From an uncultured Schlesneria sp. (GTDB taxonomy: Bacteria; Planctomycetota; Planctomycetia; Planctomycetales; Planctomycetaceae): DNA of 38,562 bases. How positions within the stretch are numbered: the stretch's first letter is position 1; every line of letters starts with the position of its first letter. A program made the translations under genes and the position numbers. The notes beneath the pieces were generated by a model, which was given only the letters and a program-made list of their open reading frames with translations, made no database searches and was not told where the DNA came from. Shown piece after piece: positions 9,376 to 17,530 of the stretch. The stretch lies in contig CAIULL010000237.1 of NCBI GenBank assembly GCA_903899985.1, positions 1 to 38,562 of the forward strand, in the 5' to 3' direction.

Positions 9376-9867
9376 TTACGTCGAATTCACCAATCCGACC
9401 TTTGTGGCTAAAATGCCGATCACGAGCAGGTGGACGAGGAATACCAGTACGCCGACACCGATCAGCGTATGCGAACCATCGTCTTTACCTGGCTTGCGAT
9501 GAAAAATACGGGTCGCCACAACCGCGCAGATCCACTGCCAGTGAAACATCACGTGCACAACGACGGCCGCCGCAAAGATACAATAGGTTGTAAACAAGGC
9601 TTCCGACCAGTCGAGCGGCGTTGCGCCCCAGATTTTCCAGTCCGATCCGGCACCACGCGGAAAAACAACGCGAAGCACGGCGAACATCCACGCTTGAATC
9701 ATAAACAGGATCAGCAGCAGAACGTCGAGCCAAAAGTTGATAAGCGTGTTGTAACGACTCCAGAAAGTCCCTTTCGGCGAGGTTTTCTGCGCAACAGTCA
9801 CGTGTTCCGATGATGGAACTTCCGAAGGCGCGACCTCTGTTTCTAGTGGCTTCATAATGGACAACAT
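9376..9867 (-). CDS. DUF4405-like small membrane protein in the oxidase cluster
   Basis: A 163-aa protein with a ~38-residue hydrophilic N-terminus and three or four transmembrane helices: NFWLDVLLLILFMIQAWMF (~44-62), TTYCIFAAAVVVHVMFHWQW (~93-112) and a C-terminal GVGVLVFLVHLLVIGIL. The helix-borne histidines (VHVMFHWQW) resemble DUF4405-type cytochrome-b-like membrane proteins, whose paired histidines may bind heme. It starts six bases after the SafE-like gene ends and 15 bases before the kinase gene, so it is almost certainly in the same operon. A role in oxidase assembly or in passing redox state to the kinase is conjecture. The start could be the ATG at 9867 or the one at 9855; neither has a clear ribosome-binding site. 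Confidence 0.7.
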   Translation of the reverse strand: MLSIMKPLETEVAPSEVPSSEHVTVAQKTSPKGTFWSRYNTLINFWLDVLLLILFMIQAWMFAVLRVVFPRGAGSDWKIWGATPLDWSEALFTTYCIFAAAVVVHVMFHWQWICAVVATRIFHRKPGKDDGSHTLIGVGVLVFLVHLLVIGILATKVGLVNST

Positions 9868-9873
9868 CGCAAA

Positions 9874-10677
9874 TTATGGTTGAGGGTTCTGATTGATATT
9901 TGCGACCGGTTGGACGGTCAAGTCGACGGTCGGGGACGACTCGCCTCGAAGTAACACCGGAGGCTTCAATGACGTTTCTTTGCAGAAGGGGCACGAAACG
10001 GCTTGTGGTTCGGTTTGCAACTGCAGGAATCCGACACCACGGCCGACCGTCAGCAGTCCCGTCATCACGACGGACCAGGCTGCGACCTGCCACAGTCGCT
10101 GGCGCGCCGTCCAACTGAGCAGCGCCGCTCCACATCCCGTGACAACCATTAAGGGAACTGTTCCCAATCCGAATGCCAGCATTGTACTGGCGCCGAGCAG
10201 CAAGTCACCGGAACTTGCGGCCAGCGAGACGAACGCATAGACCAGTCCGCAGGGTAACAGCCCCGTGATTATTCCCGCAGCAAACGTATTGCGCGCTCCG
10301 GGCGTCTTCAATATCGTCGAAAACAAGGGACCGAGAAGGCAACCTGTGGTTGACGATCCTGTGATCCGTCGCGCAAACAAGCCCGTCGCCAAAAGTCCTT
10401 CTCGGACAAGAAACAATCCGGCAGCAAGACACAAGACCGCCGGGACATTAATCATTTTGGGAAGGGAATCGGAAAGTCGCTGTCCCGCGAAACCGGCGAT
10501 TGCGCCAAGGGTTGCGTAACTCATTAAACGACCGGCGCTGTAGATCAGCTGAGCACGCAGATTTCCAGCAAGTGACCCCGTGCGAAGTCCGACGATCGCC
10601 GCAAAACCTCCGCACATTCCCACACAGTGAGACGACCCCAACAGACCACCCAGCATCGTTAACCATAAAGGTGTCAT
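9874..10677 (-). CDS. SafE/UreH-like membrane protein of the oxidase cluster
   Basis: A 267-aa protein with about six transmembrane helices. The N-terminal SSHCVGMCGGFAA motif (residues ~15-27) is the hallmark of the UreH-like branch of the TauE/SafE/DsbD-related family, members of which often accompany cbb3 oxidase and CcoI/CopA genes. A second characteristic segment is GIITGLLPCGLVYAF. The paired Cys in HCVGMC and the PCG motif suggest a metal or thiol-redox role, and copper or heme delivery to the oxidase is the usual hypothesis. The ATG overlaps the ccoI stop in an ATGA, indicating translational coupling. The C-terminal ~55 residues after the last helix are unusual, with CPFCKE (a CxxC), and may add a periplasmic or cytoplasmic metal site. 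Confidence 0.82.
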   Translation of the reverse strand: MTPLWLTMLGGLLGSSHCVGMCGGFAAIVGLRTGSLAGNLRAQLIYSAGRLMSYATLGAIAGFAGQRLSDSLPKMINVPAVLCLAAGLFLVREGLLATGLFARRITGSSTTGCLLGPLFSTILKTPGARNTFAAGIITGLLPCGLVYAFVSLAASSGDLLLGASTMLAFGLGTVPLMVVTGCGAALLSWTARQRLWQVAAWSVVMTGLLTVGRGVGFLQLQTEPQAVSCPFCKETSLKPPVLLRGESSPTVDLTVQPVANINQNPQP

Positions 10678-12863
10678 GATCTCGCCTCGTCCGGGGTCGT
10701 GGCATTCAAAGTCGCCTGGAGATGCGAGTCGGAACCGTCAGCGTCATACATTTCCCTCGGCGCGAACGGCCCATCGGCTGACAAGCGAAGCGAGTTACCC
10801 AGCACCATCAGGCTGCTGACGACCATCAAGACCGCCGCGACCGCAGGATGCAGCTGCCCGCAGGCCGCCAGGATGACACCAATACTGTTGTAACCAAACG
10901 ACCAAGCAAGATTTGTCCGGATCGTTCTTACCGTCAGCCTGGAAAACTCATAGGTCCATGGGATCAATCGTAAGTCGCTGGAAAGCAGGCAAACGCCAGC
11001 GGAATCACGGCTGACATCCGCTCCGCAACCGAGCGCGATACCGATATCAGATCCCGCTAATGCCGGGGCGTCGTTCAGGCCATCGCCGACCATCGCAACG
11101 CTGCCAAACCGCTCATGTGCCGCACGAATCGCGGTGAGTTTGTCCTGCGGCAAAAGTTCTGCGGCAACGGGAATCCCGAATGTTTTCGCCAGACCACCCG
11201 CTCTCGCCACTCGATCACCCGTTAACACGGCCTGGTCAAGCCCCAGCTTCTGGCAGTCCTGCAGCACTTCAAAGGCTTCCGGACGAATCGTTTCTTCCAA
11301 CAGAAACAAGCCCTGGACTCGCCCGTTGTACCCGATTGCCGTCATCGGACATTCGGCAGTCGCCGGATCACGAATCACACGTGACAGATTCGGTCCCCAG
11401 GCCAGTCCACAATCGTCCATCCAGCGAATCGCCCCGAGCAGCGCGACTTGGCCGTCATCCAGTGTTGTGCGAAGACCTCGCCCCGGGACTGTCTGCACAT
11501 TAAGGGAAGAATCAAGTGGCTCGACCCCCAACAGGAACTCGCCAATCGCCAGGGAAAAGACATGATCGGACGCCTCGGTGATCGACGCAGCAATCTGTTC
11601 GATCGATGCGCGGTAAGCAGCATCTTCACAAACGAACTTTAACACGCTGGGCTTGCCCGTTGTCAGTGTCCCGGTTTTGTCCCAGCGTATCGCCCGAATC
11701 CCTGCCAGCGTTTCTAATGCCGATCCGCTGCGAACGAGGACCCCTTTCTTCGCAGCCGTTCCGAGTGCCGCCCACACCGCTAACGGGGTCGCTAAAGCCA
11801 GCGCACAAGGGCAGGCAATCAACACAACTGATAATGCGGTCAGCAGGCCGTAGTCCCAGTCAACTCGCAGACCATGGAAGATCAACGCGGCAAACGCGAT
11901 GACAGAAATAATGGGAAATACGCATTGCGACCAGGCATCGCTCAGTTGTTGATAATGCCCCTTTGACAAACGAGCAGCACGAACGGCATTGACCAGCCGC
12001 CCCAAAGCCCCTGCATTGGGTGGGGCTGTCACTTCAATGATTAAATCGCCGTCAAGGTTTAAACTACCACCCAGCAAGAGATCGCCCGCTCGCTTTTCGA
12101 CAGGAGTACTTTCACCGGTAAAGAATTGTTCATCCACGACCCCATGTCCGTTGACGACTCGTCCGTCGACAGGAATTCGCTCGCCCGCAATGACATGCAG
12201 GTGATTCCCGACAGACACCTGCTGCCTCGGCGTGACGACATCGACGCCAGCTTCTCGCCGGCGCACGGTCTCGGGAACCAGTCGTTCGAGTTGATCCAGC
12301 GCGGTCGAGGCTTGAGACCGGCCTGCCGCTTCCAGCCATCTGCCAATCGTCACCAGGACAAGAATGACGCAACCCACTTCGTAATAGACGTGACCGCCCC
12401 CCCGCAAGGTGCTGACGATCGATACGGCGAAGGCTGCGATCACACCGGTCGCCAAAAGGAGATCGGTTGTGAACAGACCTCGTCGCAGGCCGGTGATGGC
12501 GTGACTGACGAGCGGTCGTCCAAGCAGCAATAGCACTGGAAGCGAAAAGGCCATGGCGCCGTATCGCAAAAATGCCCCTAAAGCCTCTTCAAAGGGGGTT
12601 TGAGGCTGGGCGGCGTAACTCCACAACGACATCGTCAGCATGACGACGTTCATCGTGAAAAAAACCGAGAAACCTAAGGCTGTTGCCGGACCCATGGGGT
12701 TCGTCGACGTATCCGGCTGGGAAGAAATTCCCGCTGCAAAACGACAACCGAAACAGCAGTACGAGGGTTCGTCCTGCAATGCCGATCCAGACAACGGTAA
12801 CCCGCAGTAGTCACAGGTTGCTGCATCGGTCGCGACATCAGTTATCGGTTTCACTGATTTCAT
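10674..12863 (-). CDS. ccoI: Copper-translocating P-type ATPase CcoI/FixI
   Basis: A 729-aa P1B-type ATPase that moves copper for loading into the cbb3 oxidase. The N-terminus carries a Cys cluster, CDYCGLPLSG then YCCFGC (residues ~19-40), as in CcoI proteins, but no recognisable ferredoxin-like HMA domain follows. Eight predicted helices include the ion-site motif C351-P352-C353. The A domain has TGES, the P domain DKTGTLT with D395, and the hinge GDGLNDAPAL. The usual N-domain His-Pro dipeptide appears as SDHVFSLAI, with Val for Pro. The ATG (12863) overlaps the preceding 59-aa gene by ATGA, and its stop overlaps the next gene the same way. Position and Cys cluster favour CcoI over a general CopA. 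Confidence 0.92.
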   Translation of the reverse strand: MKSVKPITDVATDAATCDYCGLPLSGSALQDEPSYCCFGCRFAAGISSQPDTSTNPMGPATALGFSVFFTMNVVMLTMSLWSYAAQPQTPFEEALGAFLRYGAMAFSLPVLLLLGRPLVSHAITGLRRGLFTTDLLLATGVIAAFAVSIVSTLRGGGHVYYEVGCVILVLVTIGRWLEAAGRSQASTALDQLERLVPETVRRREAGVDVVTPRQQVSVGNHLHVIAGERIPVDGRVVNGHGVVDEQFFTGESTPVEKRAGDLLLGGSLNLDGDLIIEVTAPPNAGALGRLVNAVRAARLSKGHYQQLSDAWSQCVFPIISVIAFAALIFHGLRVDWDYGLLTALSVVLIACPCALALATPLAVWAALGTAAKKGVLVRSGSALETLAGIRAIRWDKTGTLTTGKPSVLKFVCEDAAYRASIEQIAASITEASDHVFSLAIGEFLLGVEPLDSSLNVQTVPGRGLRTTLDDGQVALLGAIRWMDDCGLAWGPNLSRVIRDPATAECPMTAIGYNGRVQGLFLLEETIRPEAFEVLQDCQKLGLDQAVLTGDRVARAGGLAKTFGIPVAAELLPQDKLTAIRAAHERFGSVAMVGDGLNDAPALAGSDIGIALGCGADVSRDSAGVCLLSSDLRLIPWTYEFSRLTVRTIRTNLAWSFGYNSIGVILAACGQLHPAVAAVLMVVSSLMVLGNSLRLSADGPFAPREMYDADGSDSHLQATLNATTPDEARS

Positions 12864-13039
12864 GGAGGCGTCAACAGCTCAGTTTGAATAGCGGGCAGGA
12901 AGTAAGCAACGACGTATCCGATGGCAAACACCCAGAAGAACAGCCAGATCAGGCGGACGTACCACGGAATGACGTGACTGGCGTAGGTATGGAAACGTGA
13001 TTCTTGTTCCGGCGAGGCGGATTCCGGTGTCGAGTTCAT
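12860..13039 (-). CDS. 59-aa one-helix membrane protein, CcoP N-terminus-like
   Basis: A short gene that length cut-offs would miss. The 59-aa product has a polar N-terminus (MNSTPESASPEQES), then an IPWYVRLIW entry followed by FFWVFAIGYVVAYFLP, a single transmembrane helix, and a short tail. The pattern Pro-x-Trp, aromatic-rich helix, FAIGY, Tyr, Pro is what the FixP/CcoP N-terminal anchor looks like, yet no cytochrome domain follows. It lies between the 97-aa protein gene and ccoI, and its stop overlaps the ccoI ATG (ATGA), so translation is coupled and the frame is very likely real. Function is inferred: a detached CcoP membrane helix, or a CcoQ/CcoS-like stabilising subunit. The ATG at 13039 was chosen as the first in frame. 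Confidence 0.75.
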   Translation of the reverse strand: MNSTPESASPEQESRFHTYASHVIPWYVRLIWLFFWVFAIGYVVAYFLPAIQTELLTPP

Positions 13040-13146
13040 CTACATTGTCTCCATCGAATCTCATTCCGAATCGAGCGAATATGTTATTGGAATATGCGGC
13101 TTGCCGCCGGACCTAAGCGGATCTCACAGACGGGTATGGACTTCAC

Positions 13147-13440
13147 TTACGGCTGAGAATCCAATCGCTTTTCATTTTCCATCATCGTGTGACTGGGACC
13201 ATCAAGATTTTGAAAGGCTCCTTGAGTGGCCGTCCAGACAAACAGGCAAAGGAATCCTGCCGTAGCGAACAAGTAATTACAAATTGGCGTGACGGCAAAA
13301 GCGCCGTCTTCGTCCCCTTGAACGACCAGGACCAGATCCAGAAATTTGTTTGCAAACCCCAGGATTGTCGGGATCAGAACCATTGCGGAAAAGAACCAGG
13401 TCAGCCAATGCGTACGATAAGGCTGGCGTTGCTCTGACAT
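13147..13440 (-). CDS. 97-aa two-helix membrane protein in cbb3 operon
   Basis: Not recognised by family. The 97-aa product has a short basic N-terminus (RQPYRTHW), helix 1 (LTWFFSAMVLIPTILGFANKF), a ~20-residue loop with acidic residues, helix 2 (YLFATAGFLCLFVWTATQG) and a polar tail. It begins six bases after the ccoO stop and carries an ATG preceded by ggag about nine bases upstream, so it belongs to the oxidase operon. Plausible roles are a small structural subunit or an assembly factor comparable in size, though not in sequence, to FixH/CcoH. It lacks Cys pairs or clear heme ligands. Confidence 0.75.
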   Translation of the reverse strand: MSEQRQPYRTHWLTWFFSAMVLIPTILGFANKFLDLVLVVQGDEDGAFAVTPICNYLFATAGFLCLFVWTATQGAFQNLDGPSHTMMENEKRLDSQP

Positions 13441-13446
13441 GATCAG

Positions 13447-14133
13447 TTACTCCGTTTTCGAAGCGGTTTTGATAGGAACAGGGATGTAGTCTTCATAGTA
13501 AGGATACGTCTCGTGCCATGAGCCGAGCCATTGAATATAGGTGAGCAGCGCCAGGCCACGGATCGTTGGTTTATCCGGAGCACCATCGAACAGCCATGGA
13601 TATCGCGGCATGGGTGATCCAACCGAGAGTGCTTCTGGATTGAAGAAGTGCACCGCCTGCCAGTCGCTGGATCGCCGTCCCCCCTCTCGGCAGAGGTCAG
13701 GTCCGACGCGTCGCGTACCAAACATCACCGGGCGTTGAAGTTCGTTCTGGTATTCCCATGATTTGGATACGGGTCCCCACCGACGATCTTCGTTCGAAAC
13801 CGGCCGGACGAACTGGCTATGGCAGTGCCAGCACCCTTCTCCCACATAGATCTGATGACCCAGCTTTAAAGCGCTTTCGCAATGATCGTTGTACCAGGTG
13901 CTGGCTTGTTCGGGATCGGCTGGCGGCTGGCCATAGGCTTTCTCAAAGGCTTCCGGGAATCGCTGAGCGAGATCTTCGAACTGATAACGCAAATTGCCGT
14001 TGATCAGTTCTTTAACCGACTTTTCCGGCATGTGCTGATACATCAACACCGGAACAACGGCATTCGAAAGAAAAGCCAAGGCGAAAAAGCCGATGCCTGC
14101 AATCAAGATGATGCCGGACTTACGTTCGAACAT
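13447..14133 (-). CDS. ccoO: cbb3-type cytochrome c oxidase subunit II (CcoO/FixO)
   Basis: A 228-aa monoheme cytochrome c subunit that passes electrons to CcoN. It has one N-terminal anchoring helix (IILIAGIGFFALAFLSNAVVP), then the periplasmic domain with heme motif C101-W-H-C-H105 in GCWHCHSQFVRP, followed by the family motif GTRRVGPDL and the Met-ligand region SPMPRYPWLF. The C-terminus LLTYIQWLG matches CcoO. The ATG at 14133 has aaggg eight bases upstream. It lies 172 bases downstream of ccoN, the widest gap within the cluster, which leaves room for processing or an internal promoter. Length is close to the normal ~200-240 aa. Confidence 0.95.
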   Translation of the reverse strand: MFERKSGIILIAGIGFFALAFLSNAVVPVLMYQHMPEKSVKELINGNLRYQFEDLAQRFPEAFEKAYGQPPADPEQASTWYNDHCESALKLGHQIYVGEGCWHCHSQFVRPVSNEDRRWGPVSKSWEYQNELQRPVMFGTRRVGPDLCREGGRRSSDWQAVHFFNPEALSVGSPMPRYPWLFDGAPDKPTIRGLALLTYIQWLGSWHETYPYYEDYIPVPIKTASKTE

Positions 14134-14305
14134 GAAATCTGCCCTTCAGGATAAGCGGTCAAGGCGAACTTTACGGGGTCTGTTTCCGAATTATTCCGCC
14201 GTCACTGACTGAACGATCGCGGTTCAATTTACCGAGTGCCGAAGCGCCCCGGATCGCATGCTTGGTTTACTTAAGGTTCGAATCAATCCTGGCACGGACG
14301 TTCCG

Positions 14306-15730
14306 TCACGCCGTGGCCAGTCCTGAAGCAGGTTCCGTGACCGAAGTCGATCGCGGAGCGTTGCGCCAGGTGAGATAGAAATTCAAAAGGAACAATAACT
14401 GGGCGGCAAAAATCACCAGTCCCGCGACCAGACGAACTGACCAGAAAGGAAGCGAAAGTCGAATCGACGCATCCCAGGGTTGCAAGGCGGCCCACGACCA
14501 ACCCTGGAACAAGCCACCCAGAATCAGGTCACCAGACATGACCAACAACCCGCCTGCAGAGGCCCAGTAATGCCATTCACACCATTTCGTGCTGTACCAT
14601 TCGGTTTTGAGAATCCGGGGAACCAGATAGGTCATGACACCAAGTTGCCACATGCTGAAGACACCGAACATCACCATATGAGCGTGACCCACGACCCAGT
14701 CCGTAAAGTGGATCAGTGCCTGGAACGTCATTGTCACCTGCAGCGCACACTGCAGACAGGTCAGGAAGTAGAACAGGATCCCGGTGTAGAAATATCGCAG
14801 TGGAAGATTGGTGACCACCAGTCCGCCGGTACCGTACAGCGTCCCGACAAAGTTGATGATCACGGTCACAACGACCAGTTCCAGAGCGATCGTGGAAAGC
14901 ACCGCACCGTACTGCAGGAACATCGGGATTGGCGTGTAGAGAAAGTGGTGAATCCCTTGCAGCGGATAAAAGAACGCCAGACCCCAGAATCCGACAAGCG
15001 AAAGACCGTGACTCCACATCGGTCGCTTCAACAGGATCGGTACGAAGTAGTACATCATTCCCCAGCCCAGCGGCGTTACAAACAGACCGACCAGGTCGTG
15101 AATGAACAGTCCTCCGACGGCCCCGGCGCTGGACCCGCAGACAAAGTACTCTGGCACGAAATTGCCCATCGCATAGGTCAGAAACGTCCAGACCAGTGCT
15201 GCCAGGTAGTACCACAGCGTGACGTACATCGGGCCACGCGTCTGTAAAATCGGGGCTCCGAAATTAATGGCGACAAGCAAGAGTCCCAGCTGAGCAACAG
15301 GATCGATCCAGACTGGCGTTTCACCCCATTCCAGACCCTGGGCTTGACCGAAGATGAGCCCGACTGCTGTGGCCAGCACAACAAATTGCCAGGCAGCAAA
15401 AATCAGGTACGAGAGCTGACGATTGAGGCAGGGACGCAAAGTCAATCTCGGTATGACCCAGTGCATGATTCCCAGAAACGCGTTCGCGAGAAATCCATAG
15501 GCGATCGCGTTTGTATGAATCATTCGCCAGCGGCCCGGCGAAAGGATTTCAATCGCCGGAAGCGGATTATGTCGAATCAGCTGCAGCCCCATCAATGTCC
15601 CTGCTAACATCGACACTGTCATGAATGTCAACGCCGCAACGAAGTACCAGAGCACCAGCCGCTCTTCCACCAGATCCTGATGCTTGGGGAAATTACGATC
15701 AGCAGTGACAACATTTGTTCCAGCACTCAT
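14306..15730 (-). CDS. ccoN: cbb3-type cytochrome c oxidase subunit I (CcoN/FixN)
   Basis: The 474-aa catalytic heme-copper subunit with twelve predicted helices, which reduces O2 to water and pumps protons across the inner membrane. Ligands are in place: H72 (IHTNAIAYGF) for the low-spin heme, H211 (FIHDLVGLF) and H261-H262 (QGIHHFLYTPIP) for CuB, and H349 and H351 (VGHAHMVMFG) for the two hemes. Y255 in FFYPLQGIHH is placed to be the helix-VII tyrosine that cross-links to a CuB histidine in C-family oxidases; this and the HFTDW motif mark it as cbb3 rather than aa3. The ATG at 15730 has agga eight bases upstream. It follows the coiled-coil membrane protein gene by 90 bases. Confidence 0.96.
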   Translation of the reverse strand: MSAGTNVVTADRNFPKHQDLVEERLVLWYFVAALTFMTVSMLAGTLMGLQLIRHNPLPAIEILSPGRWRMIHTNAIAYGFLANAFLGIMHWVIPRLTLRPCLNRQLSYLIFAAWQFVVLATAVGLIFGQAQGLEWGETPVWIDPVAQLGLLLVAINFGAPILQTRGPMYVTLWYYLAALVWTFLTYAMGNFVPEYFVCGSSAGAVGGLFIHDLVGLFVTPLGWGMMYYFVPILLKRPMWSHGLSLVGFWGLAFFYPLQGIHHFLYTPIPMFLQYGAVLSTIALELVVVTVIINFVGTLYGTGGLVVTNLPLRYFYTGILFYFLTCLQCALQVTMTFQALIHFTDWVVGHAHMVMFGVFSMWQLGVMTYLVPRILKTEWYSTKWCEWHYWASAGGLLVMSGDLILGGLFQGWSWAALQPWDASIRLSLPFWSVRLVAGLVIFAAQLLFLLNFYLTWRNAPRSTSVTEPASGLATA

Positions 15731-15820
15731 ACGAAAATTCCTGATAGTCGTTTCATTTCCATGAATTCAGTTCGAACGATCATGACAATCCTGTTTGCCA
15801 GGCTTTCCTGAAGTCGCTCG

Positions 15821-16477
15821 TTATGATTCCTGGCTGGTTGGTTGTGTGTACGCCTGGAATTTGGCCCAGGGATAAAGCAGTGCCAAGGTCCATCCGAAAA
15901 CGAGGTGTGTCACCAATGCAACCCAGCTCGGCAAGTATTCAGGATTCGTGATCCAGTTTCCGCCAAACAGTAATGGCTGTAACCAGGACAGAATTCCCCA
16001 GAAGTTAATGGCCCAAAGCAGCGTCGCCAGGATCGTGGCGATGAACAGTCGATAGATGACCGACTTACCTTCGGTCAGCCAGACCAGCGAGACAAAGAAC
16101 GGTATCCCCAGGACCATGCCTGTCCCAAGGTACAGACAGCAACCGATGGCGAGAATCACTCCGTCACCGATGACGTAAACATCCTTGACACCCGAAGCAA
16201 GTTCCAGAGCCTTCTCACCAAGCGGGAAGGTCAAGTAGATCCGAATCAGTTCCAGCGGACTCTTCTTGGCAATCGGGGCACCGATCACGTTCACCAGCAG
16301 GCTGAGTGCCGCACCGAACATCCCCAGGATGAACCCGGTTGTGGCGTAGTATTCGGCGTAAAAGCCTTTGGGTGGCCATTGCCCGGCCGTTTTTTCGGCT
16401 TCAACCTGGGTTTCAAGCTCCCTGACCCGAGTCCGGAGTTCTTCCAGTTCCTGAACCTTGCGAGCGTCGACTGTCAC
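15821..16477 (-). CDS. Coiled-coil membrane protein of the cbb3 cluster
   Basis: Not recognised by family. The 218-aa product starts with a charged ~30-residue heptad-like coiled coil (KVQELEELRTRVRELE), then has four predicted helices: GFILGMFGAALSLLVNVIGA, DGVILAIGCCLYLGTGMVLG, LFIATILATLLWAINFWGI and VALVTHLVFGWTLALLYP. Between the first two lies an amphipathic LTFPLGEKALELASG segment. The GTG at 16477 is the start because aagga lies eight bases upstream; a longer reading from a TTG at 16510 lacks a ribosome-binding site. It sits between the cytochrome c lipoprotein gene, 33 bases away, and ccoN, so it is likely an oxidase-associated subunit or assembly factor. It carries one helix histidine (VTHLVFGW), too few to claim a heme. 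Confidence 0.8.
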   Translation of the reverse strand: MTVDARKVQELEELRTRVRELETQVEAEKTAGQWPPKGFYAEYYATTGFILGMFGAALSLLVNVIGAPIAKKSPLELIRIYLTFPLGEKALELASGVKDVYVIGDGVILAIGCCLYLGTGMVLGIPFFVSLVWLTEGKSVIYRLFIATILATLLWAINFWGILSWLQPLLFGGNWITNPEYLPSWVALVTHLVFGWTLALLYPWAKFQAYTQPTSQES

Positions 16478-16510
16478 AGAGATAGTCCTTATGAACGAGA
16501 TTACGAACAA

Positions 16511-17530
16511 CTACTTCGCCGGGACATACGGCTTAATCGCACCTGGAGTCGGAATATCCCCGCGACGCCGCTTGTCCGTCAGCGACAGTACGTAGGCCAC
16601 CAGATCCCAGACCGTTTCTGGTTCTTCTTTCAAAACATTCGCGAAACTGGGCATCGGAGTACCGTTGATTCCGTTGTAAATCCGGCGATAGATGTCGATG
16701 GGCCGGTTACCGCCGTGCAACATCCCAGACGTCAAGTCCGCCGCTCGCGTCTGAAAGCCCCAGGCATCGGCTCCGCGATTGTCGGCCGTCTGACCTCGTC
16801 CATCCTCACCATGGCACTTTGAGCAGCCACGTGTCAAAAACGCCTTCTTGCCCCGCTCAACAAACTCCGGAGTAAATCGTGGCTGTGGCGACGCGGGAAG
16901 AACTTCAGCAGCCTCTGCTTCTGACCACCGAGTCAGCACCGCAGGAATCAAGTCGCTTTTCACCTCATCGGAATTCACGGCGCTGTCCGAATCGGCCATG
17001 TCAATAACCTGCCGTTCCAGCTCACCCCGGCGACCCAACGTCAGCACATAGTCGACAACGGACTGCACATCTGCCTCTGGCAGCAGATTGAATCCCGGCA
17101 TTGAAGTACCACGAATCCCCTGCCGAATCGTACGAACCAGGTCGTCACGCAGCGGGCGATAGCCGTAGGGTGTCGAGGCGAATTTGAAAATCCCTTTGCG
17201 GTAGTCGCGAGGGCGTGGGTACATATATTTTGCAGAAGGCCCATTGCCGTCGCCACTGACGCCGTGACACTGGACGCAACGTTCCTGATAGACCGCCTGG
17301 CCGCGACCGAGATCCTGATGGCTATCACCATCGGCAATCAGCATCTTCGGCTTAAGAAACGTTCCGGTCTGCTTTACCATTTCAGCTTGAACAGCCTGCT
17401 GCAGTTCGGCAGACAAGTCTTTTGCCGTTTCGCTGATTACAAATTGAGGCGGCTCGGATCGATGACAACCGATCACACACAACATGGCCAGCGCGCCGCA
17501 CAGAGACATCCATCGATCCGGATGAAGCAC
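16511..17530 (-). CDS. Diheme cytochrome c lipoprotein (CcoP-like)
   Basis: A 339-aa periplasm-facing lipoprotein with two class-I cytochrome c domains. Domain 1 has C85-V-Q-C-H89 and a Met ligand in GTSMPGFNLLP; domain 2 has C236-S-K-C-H240 and GTPMPSF. The N-terminus MLHPDRW followed by a hydrophobic stretch and lipobox VIGC gives lipid attachment at Cys22. The GTG at 17530 is taken as the start: gggag lies about six bases upstream and it yields a compact signal, whereas a GTG at 17626 would bury the signal. Heading the oxidase cluster, it should feed electrons from the bc complex or cytochromes to CcoO/CcoN in place of CcoP, which normally carries two hemes on a TM-anchored chain. Both inter-domain spacings are normal. 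Confidence 0.9.
   Translation of the reverse strand: MLHPDRWMSLCGALAMLCVIGCHRSEPPQFVISETAKDLSAELQQAVQAEMVKQTGTFLKPKMLIADGDSHQDLGRGQAVYQERCVQCHGVSGDGNGPSAKYMYPRPRDYRKGIFKFASTPYGYRPLRDDLVRTIRQGIRGTSMPGFNLLPEADVQSVVDYVLTLGRRGELERQVIDMADSDSAVNSDEVKSDLIPAVLTRWSEAEAAEVLPASPQPRFTPEFVERGKKAFLTRGCSKCHGEDGRGQTADNRGADAWGFQTRAADLTSGMLHGGNRPIDIYRRIYNGINGTPMPSFANVLKEEPETVWDLVAYVLSLTDKRRRGDIPTPGAIKPYVPAK

Noticed and set aside
12879-13064. 61-aa frame overlapping the CcoP-anchor-like gene in another register
   Set aside because: Basic, Arg-rich composition typical of a shadow frame; the overlapping 59-aa frame has the ATGA coupling to ccoI and a clear membrane helix.
14480-15247. 255-aa plus-strand frame antisense to ccoN
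   Set aside because: Gln/His/Arg-rich composition of an antisense shadow of a membrane protein gene with high-GC third positions; no domain or ribosome-binding site.
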